The notes beneath the pieces are model-generated. The model searched no databases. It was not told the DNA's origin and was given only the letters and a program-made list of their open reading frames with translations. A DNA stretch of 64,000 nucleotides, from the NCBI GenBank assembly GCA_903838565.1, contig CAILZB010000060.1, forward strand, positions 248,001 through 312,000, in the 5' to 3' direction. The stretch comes from an uncultured beta proteobacterium. Its GTDB lineage: Bacteria > Pseudomonadota > Gammaproteobacteria > Burkholderiales > Burkholderiaceae_C. A program made the translations under genes and the position numbers. Of this stretch, positions 36,080 to 44,628 are shown piece by piece; positions within the stretch are counted from its first letter, which is position 1; every line of letters begins with the position of its first letter.

Positions 36080-37242
36080 CCCAGCAGCAACACGCAGCGC
36101 CCACGCCCGTCGGCGGCAGTCTGCTCAACGCCGCCACGCTGGTGTGCGGCATTCTCATCGCCATCATGGCGTCCATCCTGCTGGTGCGCTTTGTTTTCGG
36201 CCTGAGCGCAGTCACCAACGTGAACGACGGCTACTCCTGGGGCATCTGGGTCGTGGTCGACGTGATGATCGGCTCGGCCCTGGCCTGCGGCGGCTTCTCG
36301 GTGGCGATGCTGGTCTACATCTTCAACAAGGGCCAGTACCACCCGCTGGTGCGCCCCGCCTTGCTGGCCAGTCTGTTCGGCTACACGCTGGCCGGGGGTG
36401 GCATCTTTTTCGACCTGGGTCGCTGGTGGAACTTCTGGCACATCTTCTGGCCCAGCTACGCCAATCCGAATTCGGTGATGCTCGAAGTGGCAGTTTGCGT
36501 GACCGTCTATATCCTGGTGATGTGGGTCGAGTTCGCACCGGTGTTCCTGGAGAAACTTGGCCTGCACGACATCAAGAAAAAGCTCAACAAGGCAATCTTC
36601 TTCTTCATCGCCTTGGGCATCCTGTTGCCCATGATGCACCAGTCGTCGCTGGGAACGATGCTGGTCGTGATGGGTGGCCAGGTGAATCCGCTGTGGCAGA
36701 CGCCCGCCGTGCCACTGATCTACCTGCTCACTGCCATCATCATCGGCTACGGCGTCGTGCTGTTCGAGTCCTGCGTGGCGGCGGCGAGCTATCGGCGCAG
36801 CATAGAAATGCACCTGCTCAACCCGATGTCGAAGATCATGCTCGGCGTGCTGGCCGTCTATCTGGTCGTGCGCTTCGGCGATCTGCTGATTCGCGGCGCG
36901 CTGGGTGAAGCCTTCAACCCCAGCTTCGTGGCGCTGTCGTTCTGGGTGGAAAACATCTGCTTCGCCGCCCCCTTCTTCCTCATCGGCAACGTTGCCGCAC
37001 GGCGCAATCCGGCGCGGCTCTTCCTCGCGGGGCTGGCCATCATGCTGGGCGGCAGCCTGCTGCGGCTGAACGGATTCCTGATCGGCTACCAGCATTTCAC
37101 CGGATCCGGCTGGAGCTATTTCCCGTCGTTCACCGAGGTGATGGTGACGCTGGGGATGTTCTCGGTGGAGGTCCTCGGATACATCATCATCACGCGCCGT
37201 TTCCCCGTGCTGCCGCGGGAAGACGCCAAGCTGGCCACTTAA
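36076..37242 (+). CDS. hybB: Hydrogenase-2 membrane subunit HybB (NrfD family)
   Basis: HybB is the integral membrane subunit that exchanges electrons and protons with quinone. The 388-residue protein has about ten membrane helices and no haem ligands, as expected for the NrfD/PsrC/HybB family. Recognisable segments are NDGYSWGIWVVVDVMIG near 52 and LPMMHQSSLGTMLVVMGGQV near 185. The start overlaps the hybA stop (ATGA). This enzyme therefore uses a HybAB electron path and not a cytochrome b HupC. Confidence 0.93.
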   Translation: MTQQQHAAPTPVGGSLLNAATLVCGILIAIMASILLVRFVFGLSAVTNVNDGYSWGIWVVVDVMIGSALACGGFSVAMLVYIFNKGQYHPLVRPALLASLFGYTLAGGGIFFDLGRWWNFWHIFWPSYANPNSVMLEVAVCVTVYILVMWVEFAPVFLEKLGLHDIKKKLNKAIFFFIALGILLPMMHQSSLGTMLVVMGGQVNPLWQTPAVPLIYLLTAIIIGYGVVLFESCVAAASYRRSIEMHLLNPMSKIMLGVLAVYLVVRFGDLLIRGALGEAFNPSFVALSFWVENICFAAPFFLIGNVAARRNPARLFLAGLAIMLGGSLLRLNGFLIGYQHFTGSGWSYFPSFTEVMVTLGMFSVEVLGYIIITRRFPVLPREDAKLAT

Positions 37243-37260
37243 GCAAAGAGGAAGACAAAA

Positions 37261-38967
37261 ATGTCCAAACGCATCACGATCGATCCGATCACCCGCATCG
37301 AAGGCCATCTGCGTATTGACGTCGATGTCGACAATGGCCACGTCCAGAAAGCCTGGTCTTCAGGCCAGATGTGGCGTGGCGTCGAACTCATCCTGCTCGG
37401 GCGGGACCCGCGCGACGCCTGGGCCATCACGCAACGCATCTGCGGCGTGTGCACCACGGTGCACGCCATCACCTCGGTGCGCGCCGTGGAAAACGCGCTC
37501 AAGATGGAGATCCCGCTGAACGCGCAGTACATCCGCAACCTCATCATCCTGGCGCACTCGGTGCACGACTTCATCGTGCACTTTTATCACCTCTCGGCGC
37601 TCGATTGGGTGGACGTGACGTCGGCGCTCAAGGCCGACCCCGACAAGACCGCGATTCTGGGCGAAAGCCTCTCCAGCTGGCATCTGAACAGCAAGCACGA
37701 AATGCGCCGCGTGCATGAACGCCTGAAGCATTTCGTGAATGGCGGGCAGCTCGGCATCTTCACCAACGGCTACTGGGGTCATCCGGCGATGAAGCTCTCG
37801 CCCGAAGTGAACCTGCTGGCCGTGGCGCATTACCTGCAGGCGCTCGAGGTGCAGCGCAAGGCCAACAAGATCGTCTCCATCCTGGGCTCCAAGACTCCGC
37901 ACATCCAGAACGTGGCGGTGGGCGGTGTGGCCAATCCCCTGGCCACCGATTCACAAGCCGTGCTCACGGTCGAGCGTCTGATGGCGATCAAGGGCTGGAT
38001 CGACGAACTCTCCGACTTTGTGAAGAACGTGTACCTGATCGACGTCGCCGCGGTGGGCGCTTTCTACCCCGAGTGGACGCAAATCGGCAAGGGCGTGACC
38101 AACTACCTGTCGGTGCCCGACATCCCGCTGGACAGCAAGGGAACGCAGTTCGCTTTTCCCGGCGGCTTCATCGAAGGGGGCAATCTGGCCGGGCGCAAAC
38201 CGATCAGCTCGTTCAACGACGAATACTGGCAAAAGGGCGTGGAAGAGTCGGTCAAGCACAGCTGGTACAACTACGAGAAGACCGGCGCCCTGCACCCCTA
38301 CAAGGGCGAGACCACGCCCAACTACACGGACTTCAAGGACGACGCCAAGTACTCGTGGATGAAATCCCCCACGTTCTACGGCAAGGTGGCTCAGGTGGGC
38401 CCGCTGGCGCGCGTGCTCAACGGCTTGGCCGCGGGTCATGCACCCACGACCACGTACGCCACGGCCGCGCTGGACACGGTCTCGGCCCTGGCGAAAACCA
38501 AGATCGGTCTGGACGCGATGCACTCGACCATCGGTCGCCATGCAGCGCGCGCCATCACCTGCTGCGTCAACGTGGACCTGCTGAGCGAACAATGGACGGC
38601 CTTGCTCACCAACATGGGCAAGGGCGACCTCACAACCTTCAACAAGCCCGTGTTCCCCAAGGACGAGGTCATGGGTGTGGGCTTTCACGAAGCACCGCGC
38701 GGCGCGCTCTCGCACTGGGTCGTCATCGACAACGGCAAGATCAAGAACTACCAGTGCGTCGTGCCCTCGACCTGGAACGCCTGTCCGCGCAACGAGAAGG
38801 ACGAGCCCGGACCCTACGAAGCCTCGCTCATGGGAACACCCATCGCCGACGCCGAGAAGCCGCTGGAAGTGCTGCGCACCATCCATTCCTTTGACCCCTG
38901 CATCGCCTGCGCCATCCATTTGACGGACAAGGAAAACGACACCGCCATCTCAGTGCGTGCAGTTTGA
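37261..38967 (+). CDS. hybC: [NiFe] hydrogenase large subunit, HybC type
   Basis: This subunit holds the NiFe(CN)2CO active site. The 568-residue precursor has the L1 motif RICGVC (C61, C64), an RIEGH box at 12-16, and the L2 motif DPCIACAIH (C547, C550, H553). A 15-residue C-terminal peptide follows H553 and would be removed by HybD after nickel insertion. The gas-channel positions are Val63 and a Leu (HFYHLS), as in ordinary catalytic enzymes. It is carried across the membrane with HybO through the Tat signal of the small subunit. A ribosome site (AAGAGGAAG) precedes the ATG. Confidence 0.96.
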   Translation: MSKRITIDPITRIEGHLRIDVDVDNGHVQKAWSSGQMWRGVELILLGRDPRDAWAITQRICGVCTTVHAITSVRAVENALKMEIPLNAQYIRNLIILAHSVHDFIVHFYHLSALDWVDVTSALKADPDKTAILGESLSSWHLNSKHEMRRVHERLKHFVNGGQLGIFTNGYWGHPAMKLSPEVNLLAVAHYLQALEVQRKANKIVSILGSKTPHIQNVAVGGVANPLATDSQAVLTVERLMAIKGWIDELSDFVKNVYLIDVAAVGAFYPEWTQIGKGVTNYLSVPDIPLDSKGTQFAFPGGFIEGGNLAGRKPISSFNDEYWQKGVEESVKHSWYNYEKTGALHPYKGETTPNYTDFKDDAKYSWMKSPTFYGKVAQVGPLARVLNGLAAGHAPTTTYATAALDTVSALAKTKIGLDAMHSTIGRHAARAITCCVNVDLLSEQWTALLTNMGKGDLTTFNKPVFPKDEVMGVGFHEAPRGALSHWVVIDNGKIKNYQCVVPSTWNACPRNEKDEPGPYEASLMGTPIADAEKPLEVLRTIHSFDPCIACAIHLTDKENDTAISVRAV

Positions 38968-38988
38968 CAAGAAGCGGAGTTACCATGC

Positions 38989-39021
38989 GAGGGTCGACCG
39001 ATGTCGGCCCTCTTTTATTTT
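38989..39021 (+). terminator. Intra-operon terminator-like hairpin after hybC
   Basis: GAGGGTCGAC at 38989-38998 pairs with GTCGGCCCTC at 39003-39012 (10 bp, one G-U) around the loop CGAT, followed by TTTTATTTT. It lies in the 70-base gap between the structural gene hybC and the protease gene hybD. It would lower transcription of the maturation genes relative to hybOABC and protect the 3' end of the structural mRNA. Confidence 0.75.
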
Positions 39022-39037
39022 GTGAGGCAGAGCAACT

Positions 39038-39529
39038 ATGCGTGCAGTGGTTCTAGGTATCGGCAATACCATCCTGAGCGACGAAGCGGCGGGCGTGCGC
39101 GCCGTCGAAGCGCTGGAGCAGGCCTACCGCATGCCTGACGATGTGCTCGTCATCGACGGCGGCACCTCGGGCATGGAAATGATCGAAGACCTGTCGAATC
39201 TGGACTTCCTGATCGTCATCGACGTCGTCAAGACCGGCGCCGCACCCGGCACGGTGGTGAAGATTGAAGGCGACCAGATTCCGGTGTTCTTTCGCCACAA
39301 GCTTTCGCCGCACCAGATCGCCTTGCCCGATGTGCTCGCCAGCCTGGAGTTGCTCGACACCATGCCCAAGGAGATCATCGTGCTGGGCGTGGAGCCGATC
39401 ACGCTGGAGCTGGGCATGGAGATGACGCCCACCGTGGCTGCAAAGGTTGCGGTGCTGGCAGACATGGCGGCGGCCGAACTCATGGCACGCGGCTACCCGT
39501 TGCAAACCTTGGCGCAGGCGGTGGTTTGA
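39038..39529 (+). CDS. hybD: Hydrogenase maturation endopeptidase HybD
   Basis: HybD cuts the C-terminal peptide from the nickel-loaded large subunit, here expected after His553 of HybC. The 163-residue protein has the family start VVLGIGNTILSDEAAGVRAVE with the metal-binding Glu, the Asp in FLIVIDVVKTG, and the His in FRHKLSPHQIALPD. The length equals that of E. coli HybD (164). It is the first maturation gene after the hairpin and is followed after one base by a hypC-like gene. Confidence 0.94.
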   Translation: MRAVVLGIGNTILSDEAAGVRAVEALEQAYRMPDDVLVIDGGTSGMEMIEDLSNLDFLIVIDVVKTGAAPGTVVKIEGDQIPVFFRHKLSPHQIALPDVLASLELLDTMPKEIIVLGVEPITLELGMEMTPTVAAKVAVLADMAAAELMARGYPLQTLAQAVV

Positions 39530-39530
39530 C

Positions 39531-39785
39531 ATGTGCATGGCAGCGCCTTCCCGTGTGATCGAAGTGCGCGACGGCACGGCCCTGACCGAGTGCTTTGGCC
39601 AGACGCGCGAGGTCAGCCTGTTGCTGCTGGACGAAGAAGTCGCCGTCGGCGACTACCTGCTGATACAGGCCGGGGGCTTCGCCTTTGAGCGCGTCGAGGT
39701 GGCGCGCGCCGAGGAGGCGCTGGCGCTGATGCAGGAGCTGATGGCGCAGGGCGCGCAGGAGCGCAACTGGGGCGAGTCCGCATGA
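39531..39785 (+). CDS. HypC/HybG-family hydrogenase chaperone (first copy)
   Basis: HypC-family proteins carry the Fe(CN)2CO group from HypD to the large subunit, using an N-terminal Cys. The 84-residue product starts MCMAAPSRVIEV (the MC at the N-terminus is the functional motif) and has the OB-like middle REVSLLLLDEEVAVGDYLLI. It overlaps hybE by four bases. A second family member (44386-44628) has the more canonical MCLALPVKVIEV, so this copy may be a HybG-like or HupF-like partner for the Hyb enzyme. The division of labour is inferred. Confidence 0.85.
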   Translation: MCMAAPSRVIEVRDGTALTECFGQTREVSLLLLDEEVAVGDYLLIQAGGFAFERVEVARAEEALALMQELMAQGAQERNWGESA

Positions 39786-40288
39786 GTTTTCGCATCCACA
39801 CCAGCGACCCCACCGACGCGGTGGAAGACGCCTTCTTTCGCATCCAGCGCGATCACATGGCCGACGTGCCGATCCTGAACCCGGCGCTGTCAGTCGAGGC
39901 CGTGGACTTCCAGCGCTGGAGCGGCCACTGGCTGGGCATCGTCGTCACGCCCTGGTGCATGAGCCTGCTGCTCATCCCCGGCAGCGCGGAGAACTGGGTT
40001 TCCACGGGGGAGAACAAGCGCCGCTTCGTGCACTTCCCGGCGGGAGACTTTGCCTTTCTCGGCGGCGCTGAAGAAGAACTGGGCGAGTACCAGAGCTGTT
40101 CGCTGTTTTCGCCGATGGGAAAGTTCACCACGCAATCCGAGGCCAGCCTGACGGCGCGCGCGTCCATCAGCGGCTTGCTGACGCCGCCGCAGCCCGCGCC
40201 CGGCGTCGCTGCGGCGAAAAAGACCCCAGATTCGCCCAACTTGTCGCGGCGCGGATTCTTCTCCCTGAAGCGTTCCACGCCCGGATGA
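39782..40288 (+). CDS. hybE: [NiFe] hydrogenase assembly chaperone HybE
   Basis: HybE/HupJ/HoxT proteins help assemble the large and small subunits and in E. coli act as a Tat proofreading chaperone for HybO. The 168-residue protein has the family core ADVPILNPALSVEAVDF, LGIVVTPWCMSLLLIPG and FPAGDFAFLGG. Its tail ends SRRGFFSLKR, a Tat-motif-like string seen in some homologues. It shares an ATGA overlap with the preceding hypC-like gene and is followed after 32 bases by the hemerythrin gene. Confidence 0.9.
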   Translation: MSFRIHTSDPTDAVEDAFFRIQRDHMADVPILNPALSVEAVDFQRWSGHWLGIVVTPWCMSLLLIPGSAENWVSTGENKRRFVHFPAGDFAFLGGAEEELGEYQSCSLFSPMGKFTTQSEASLTARASISGLLTPPQPAPGVAAAKKTPDSPNLSRRGFFSLKRSTPG

Positions 40289-40320
40289 CATTGAAGCCAT
40301 GAAAGCAGCGGAAAACCACC

Positions 40321-40716
40321 ATGTCGAACATCTCTGAATTCAACACTGACTCCAACGCCCAGACCGACCGCGAACACGAAGTCCAGCTCGGCCTGCTGCA
40401 GGCGCTGTGTCAAGCGGTGCAGGAACAGCGCGACGCCGCCGCGGTGAGCGAGATCCTGGAGCAGTTGAGCGCCTACAGCGAAGCGCATTTCATGTCGGAA
40501 GAGCTGTTGATGCGGCTCAAGAGCTACGACGACTACGAAGACCATGTGGAAGATCACCAGCAGATGCTCGAAGCGCTTGGCGCCATCGCCGCCGACCATG
40601 CCGCAGGCCGCTCGTCCCTGGTGGCGGGCAAGGCGCAAAGTGCACTGACCTTCATCGGCCAGCACATCGCCACGCGCGACACGCGTTTCGCCGCCTTTGT
40701 GCGCAGCGGGCAATAG
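40321..40716 (+). CDS. Hemerythrin-like O2-binding protein within the hydrogenase operon
   Basis: The 131-residue protein has a complete set of candidate diiron ligands for a hemerythrin four-helix bundle: H19, H56 and E60 (HFMSE), H75 and H79 (HVEDH), and H115 with D120 (HIATRD). It has no signal peptide or other domain, so it is a cytoplasmic single-domain hemerythrin. Hemerythrins bind O2 reversibly at a diiron centre. It sits between hybE and hypA, where O2-tolerant hydrogenase operons often have a rubredoxin gene. A role in keeping O2 away during assembly is an inference. Confidence 0.85.
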   Translation: MSNISEFNTDSNAQTDREHEVQLGLLQALCQAVQEQRDAAAVSEILEQLSAYSEAHFMSEELLMRLKSYDDYEDHVEDHQQMLEALGAIAADHAAGRSSLVAGKAQSALTFIGQHIATRDTRFAAFVRSGQ

Positions 40717-40726
40717 CGTATTTCCC

Positions 40727-41068
40727 ATGCACGAAATGTCATTGGCCGAAGGCGTGCTGCAACTGATCGAGGATTCGGCGCGCGAGCAGAAATTCGACAA
40801 GGTGGTCGCCGTGTGGCTGGAAATCGGCCAACTCTCCGGTGTCGAAGTCGAGGCCATGAAGTTCTGCTTTGACGCCGTGACGCGGGACAGCGTGGCCGCT
40901 GGTGCTCGGCTGGAAATCATCGCGCTGCCGGGAACGGGCTGGTGCATGGCCTGCGCGCAGACGGTGGCCATGAGCGAGGTGTTTGGCGAGTGTCCGCAGT
41001 GCGGCGGCTACCAGATGCAGGTCACGGGCGGGACCGAGATGCGGGTGAAGGAACTGGAAGTGGCATGA
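40727..41068 (+). CDS. hypA: Hydrogenase nickel-insertion protein HypA
   Basis: HypA delivers Ni to the large subunit with HypB. The 113-residue protein starts with the required MHEMSL (His2 is the Ni ligand; the frame is open ten codons earlier but only this ATG gives the motif). The zinc-site cysteines are in CMACAQ and CPQCGG. It begins 10 bases after the hemerythrin gene. A repeat-bearing 113-base gap separates it from hypB. Confidence 0.94.
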   Translation: MHEMSLAEGVLQLIEDSAREQKFDKVVAVWLEIGQLSGVEVEAMKFCFDAVTRDSVAAGARLEIIALPGTGWCMACAQTVAMSEVFGECPQCGGYQMQVTGGTEMRVKELEVA

Positions 41069-41077
41069 CGCAAGAGG

Positions 41078-41161
41078 CAGGTCGGGTTGACCCGCCGGGG
41101 CGTCACCCGACCGGTTGTAGCGGTTGGAATTGTCGGGTTGCGCTGCGCGAACCCGACCTAC
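41078..41161. repeat. REP-like paired palindromic element between hypA and hypB
   Basis: Two hairpin units with the same core lie in tandem: GGTCGGGT (41080-41087) with ACCCGACC (41105-41112), and TCGGGTT (41133-41139) with AACCCGA (41150-41156) closing on CCTACGG. The TCGGGTT/AACCCGA core flanked by AGGTC and CCTA resembles dispersed REP-type repeats of Betaproteobacteria. It fills nearly the whole gap and may adjust mRNA stability within the operon. Confidence 0.65.
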
Positions 41162-41181
41162 GGTTTGACTGGAGAACTTGA

Positions 41182-42078
41182 ATGTGTACGACATGTGGCT
41201 GCGGCGATGGTGAAGTGACGATTGACGGCGCGACCGCCCACGCCGAGCACGAGCACGTGCACGCCGACGGCACGCGCCACAGCCATGGGCACGAGCATGA
41301 GCATGGACACGCGCCCGACCACTCCCACGCTCCCGGTGTGACGCCCAAGCGCATGGTGCAGATCGAGCAGGATATCTTGGCCAAGAACAACGCCTACGCG
41401 CACAAGAACCGCCAGGCACTGGCCGAGCGCGGCATCTTTGCGCTGAACCTGGTGTCCAGCCCGGGCTCGGGCAAGACCACGCTGCTGTGCAAGACCATCG
41501 CGCTGCTCAAGGACCAGGCGATTGCGGTGATCGAAGGCGATCAGCAGACCAGCCAGGATGCCGAGAGGATTCGCGCCACCGGCGCTCCTGCAATCCAGAT
41601 CAACACCGGCAAGGGTTGCCACCTGGACGCCCACATGGTGGGACACGCCATGGAGAAACTGGCCCTGTCCGAGGACTCGCTGCTGATGATCGAGAACGTC
41701 GGCAATCTGGTGTGTCCGGCGGCATTCGATCTGGGCGAGGCGCACAAGGTCGTGATCCTGTCGGTCACCGAAGGCGAAGACAAACCCATCAAGTACCCTG
41801 ATATGTTCCGCGCGGCCAGCCTGATGCTGCTCAACAAGATCGATCTGCTGCCGCATCTGGATTACGACGTGGACGCGGCCATTGCTTTCGCGCGTCGTGT
41901 CAATCCCCATATCCGCGTGATCCAGGTGAGCGCCACCAGCGGCGAGGGCATGAGCGAGTGGTTGCAGTTCTTGCGCGATGGCGTGACTGGCGCTCGGGTC
42001 GCGAAGCAGAAAACCGTGGACGCTCTCAAGGCGCGCATTGCACAACTGGAAGCGCAGTTGCAGCGGCCTGCGCCTTGA
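41182..42078 (+). CDS. hypB: Hydrogenase nickel-incorporation GTPase HypB
   Basis: HypB is the GTPase that drives nickel transfer. The 298-residue protein has a high-affinity Ni site at the N-terminus (CTTCGCG, residues 2-8) and a His-rich stretch at about 20-52 ([20 protein letters not shown]) able to store nickel. The G domain starts near 90 with the P-loop [10 protein letters not shown], then [13 protein letters not shown], the metal site [10 protein letters not shown], and [12 protein letters not shown] (NKxD). The last four bases of the gene (TTGA) overlap the hypF start. Confidence 0.95.
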   Translation: MCTTCGCGDGEVTIDGATAHAEHEHVHADGTRHSHGHEHEHGHAPDHSHAPGVTPKRMVQIEQDILAKNNAYAHKNRQALAERGIFALNLVSSPGSGKTTLLCKTIALLKDQAIAVIEGDQQTSQDAERIRATGAPAIQINTGKGCHLDAHMVGHAMEKLALSEDSLLMIENVGNLVCPAAFDLGEAHKVVILSVTEGEDKPIKYPDMFRAASLMLLNKIDLLPHLDYDVDAAIAFARRVNPHIRVIQVSATSGEGMSEWLQFLRDGVTGARVAKQKTVDALKARIAQLEAQLQRPAP

Positions 42079-44381
42079 CCCTCGTCGCGCGTCGCATCCG
42101 GGTCACGGGCATCGTCCAGGGCGTCGGCTTTCGGCCCTTCGTCTGGCGCCTGGCGCAGGAATTGGAACTCGCGGGCTGGGTGCGCAACGACGCGCAAGGG
42201 GTGGAGATTTTTGCGCAGGGGGATGCCGCGCAGATGGACGCGCTGTTACAACGCCTGCGCAGCGATGCGCCGGCTCTGGCGCGGGTCGATGCGGTGCAGG
42301 CGCAAGACGAGCAGTCCGAAACGCTGAGCGCCTTCACCATCCGGGACAGCGTCAAGGGCCGCTCCAGCACCGCCATCGGCCCCGATGTAGCGACCTGCCC
42401 CGACTGCCTGACCGAGTTGTTCGACCCACCGAACCGTCGCTGGCGCCATGCCTTCATCACCTGCACCCACTGCGGTCCGCGTTACACCGTGACGCGCGCG
42501 CTGCCTTACGACCGTGCGCAGACCAGCCTGGCGCCCTTTCCCCTGTGCCCCAAGTGCGAGCGCGAATACCGTGCCCCGGCAGACCGGCGCTTTCACGCCG
42601 AGACCACCTGTTGCCCGGTCTGTGGCCCGCAGCTCGAACTGCTTGATGCGCAAGGCCTGCCCATCCGGGGCGACGCCATCGCTGCGACGTTGACTCTGCT
42701 GCAATCGGGCGCGATCGTCGCCATCAAGGGGCTGGGTGGTTTTCATCTGGCCTGCGACGCGCGCCATGCCGGCGCGGTGGCGCGTTTGCGCGCGCGCAAG
42801 AACCGCGAGGAAAAACCCCTGGCGGTAATGGGCGCCAACGCCATCAGCCTGGCGCCGTTCGCACAGCTTGGCAACTGCGAGCGCGCTCTGCTGGAAGGGC
42901 GCGAGCGGCCCGTGGTGCTGCTGCGAAAACAGCCCGAAGCGGAAGCGGTTCTCGCCGGCGTGGCGCCCGGCCTGATCTGGCTCGGCGCGCTGTTGCCGAC
43001 CACGCCCATGCACTTTCTGTTGTTCCACCAAGCCGCCGGGCAGCCGGCCGGCACGGCTTGGCTGGCAGAGCTGCAGCAACTGCTGCTGGTGATGACCAGC
43101 GCCAACCCGGGCGGCGAGCCTATCGTGCGCGGCGGCATGGAGGCGCGGGAGCGGCTCGCCGGCATTGCCGATGCCTATCTGGACCACGACCGCGACGTGG
43201 TCGCGCGCTGTGACGACTCGGTGTTGCGCCCGCTTGACCAGGGATATCAATTCATCCGGCGCAGCCGCGGCTATGCGCCCACGGCGCAGCGTCTGCCGTT
43301 TGCAGGACCTTCGGTGCTGGCCTTCGGCGCGCATCTGAAGAACACGGTATGCGTCACGCGCGGCGACGAGGCCTTCATGTCGCCCCACGTCGGCGATCTG
43401 GACAACGCCGCCACTTGCGCCTTTCTGGACGAAACGGTAGAGCGCATGTTGAACCTGCTGGAAGTGAGGCCCGACATCGTCGCGCACGACCTGCACCCTG
43501 ACGACTACAGCACCCGCGCCGCGCTCGCCTTCGCGGCGCGCCACGACTTACCCACTATCGCGGTGCAGCACCACCACGCCCATATCGCCGCCACTTGCGC
43601 CGAGCATGGCCACAGCGGTCCGGTGCTGGGACTGGCGCTGGACGGCGTCGGACTGGGATCTGATGGCAAGGCCTGGGGCGGAGAGTTGCTGCGCCTGTAC
43701 GGGCCTTTGTGCAAGCGCCTGGGCCATCTGCGGCCGCTAGCCCTGCCCGGTGGCGACAAGGCCGCACGCGAACCCTGGCGCATGGCGGCATCGGTGCTGC
43801 ACGAGTTGGGACGCAATGCGGAGATCGGTGCGCGTTTTCAGGCCCGAGGCGCCGACACCGTCGCCACCATGCTGGAACGCCAGTTGAACTGCCCGCGCAG
43901 CACCAGCATGGGCCGCGTGTTCGACGCCGCCGCCGGTCTGCTGGACCTCAGTTCGCACATGAAGTTCGAGGCCCAGGCCGCCATGCTGATAGAGCAGGCT
44001 GCCACGCGCCACATCGAGCTGCACGGTTGGCCACAGGCGGTGGAGAACGGCTGGTCGATCAGCAGCGAGGGACAGCTCGACCTGCTGCCGCTGCTCGCGT
44101 CTCTGGATCGCGCGCCCAATGTGGACCAGGCGGCAGCGCGCTTTCACGCCACGCTGGTGGCGGCCCTGTGCGAGTGGGTGACACAGGCGGCGCAGGCGCA
44201 AGACTTACGCACGCTGGCCTGGGGCGGGGGCTGTTTCCTGAACTCCCTGCTATCGTCGGGTCTGCGGCAAAATCTGGAGCGGCGCGGCATCAGGGTTCTG
44301 GCGCCGCAGCGGCTGTCACCGGGCGACTCAGGGCTTGCGCTGGGGCAAGCCTGGGTGGCGATCCAATCACTGGAGCAATGA
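42075..44381 (+). CDS. hypF: Carbamoyltransferase HypF
   Basis: HypF moves a carbamoyl group from carbamoyl phosphate to the C-terminal Cys of HypE, the source of the CN ligands. The 768-residue protein has an acylphosphatase domain ([17 protein letters not shown] near 10), two zinc-finger motifs (CPDC with [12 protein letters not shown] with CCPVCGP), a YrdC domain ([16 protein letters not shown] near 220) and a Kae1-like domain ([35 protein letters not shown]). The start is a TTG at 42075 overlapping the hypB stop as TTGA; no ATG or GTG gives a better N-terminus. Confidence 0.94.
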   Translation: MTLVARRIRVTGIVQGVGFRPFVWRLAQELELAGWVRNDAQGVEIFAQGDAAQMDALLQRLRSDAPALARVDAVQAQDEQSETLSAFTIRDSVKGRSSTAIGPDVATCPDCLTELFDPPNRRWRHAFITCTHCGPRYTVTRALPYDRAQTSLAPFPLCPKCEREYRAPADRRFHAETTCCPVCGPQLELLDAQGLPIRGDAIAATLTLLQSGAIVAIKGLGGFHLACDARHAGAVARLRARKNREEKPLAVMGANAISLAPFAQLGNCERALLEGRERPVVLLRKQPEAEAVLAGVAPGLIWLGALLPTTPMHFLLFHQAAGQPAGTAWLAELQQLLLVMTSANPGGEPIVRGGMEARERLAGIADAYLDHDRDVVARCDDSVLRPLDQGYQFIRRSRGYAPTAQRLPFAGPSVLAFGAHLKNTVCVTRGDEAFMSPHVGDLDNAATCAFLDETVERMLNLLEVRPDIVAHDLHPDDYSTRAALAFAARHDLPTIAVQHHHAHIAATCAEHGHSGPVLGLALDGVGLGSDGKAWGGELLRLYGPLCKRLGHLRPLALPGGDKAAREPWRMAASVLHELGRNAEIGARFQARGADTVATMLERQLNCPRSTSMGRVFDAAAGLLDLSSHMKFEAQAAMLIEQAATRHIELHGWPQAVENGWSISSEGQLDLLPLLASLDRAPNVDQAAARFHATLVAALCEWVTQAAQAQDLRTLAWGGGCFLNSLLSSGLRQNLERRGIRVLAPQRLSPGDSGLALGQAWVAIQSLEQ

Positions 44382-44385
44382 AGCG

Positions 44386-44628
44386 ATGTGTCTTGCACTT
44401 CCGGTCAAAGTCATAGAGGTCGGCATCGGCCCCTCGGGCGATTTCGCCATCGTCGATCTGGGCGGCGTGAAGAAGGAAATCTCCTTGGCGCTGCTCGACG
44501 GCGTTCAGGTCGGCGACTACGTCATCCTGCACGTGGGCTACGCCCTGTCCAAGCTCGACCCGGAAGAAGCCGCGAAGACCCTGGCGCTGTTTTCTCAGAT
44601 GCAGGACTCGATGCAGGTGGCTTCTTGA
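44386..44628 (+). CDS. hypC: Hydrogenase assembly chaperone HypC (second copy)
   Basis: This 80-residue copy has the canonical HypC start MCLALPVKVIEV with the functional Cys2, then VDLGGVKKEISLALLDG and VGDYVILHVGYAL. It lies between hypF and hypD, the standard place for hypC, and its last four bases (TTGA) overlap the hypD start. With HypD it forms the scaffold on which the Fe(CN)2CO unit is built. Confidence 0.94.
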   Translation: MCLALPVKVIEVGIGPSGDFAIVDLGGVKKEISLALLDGVQVGDYVILHVGYALSKLDPEEAAKTLALFSQMQDSMQVAS

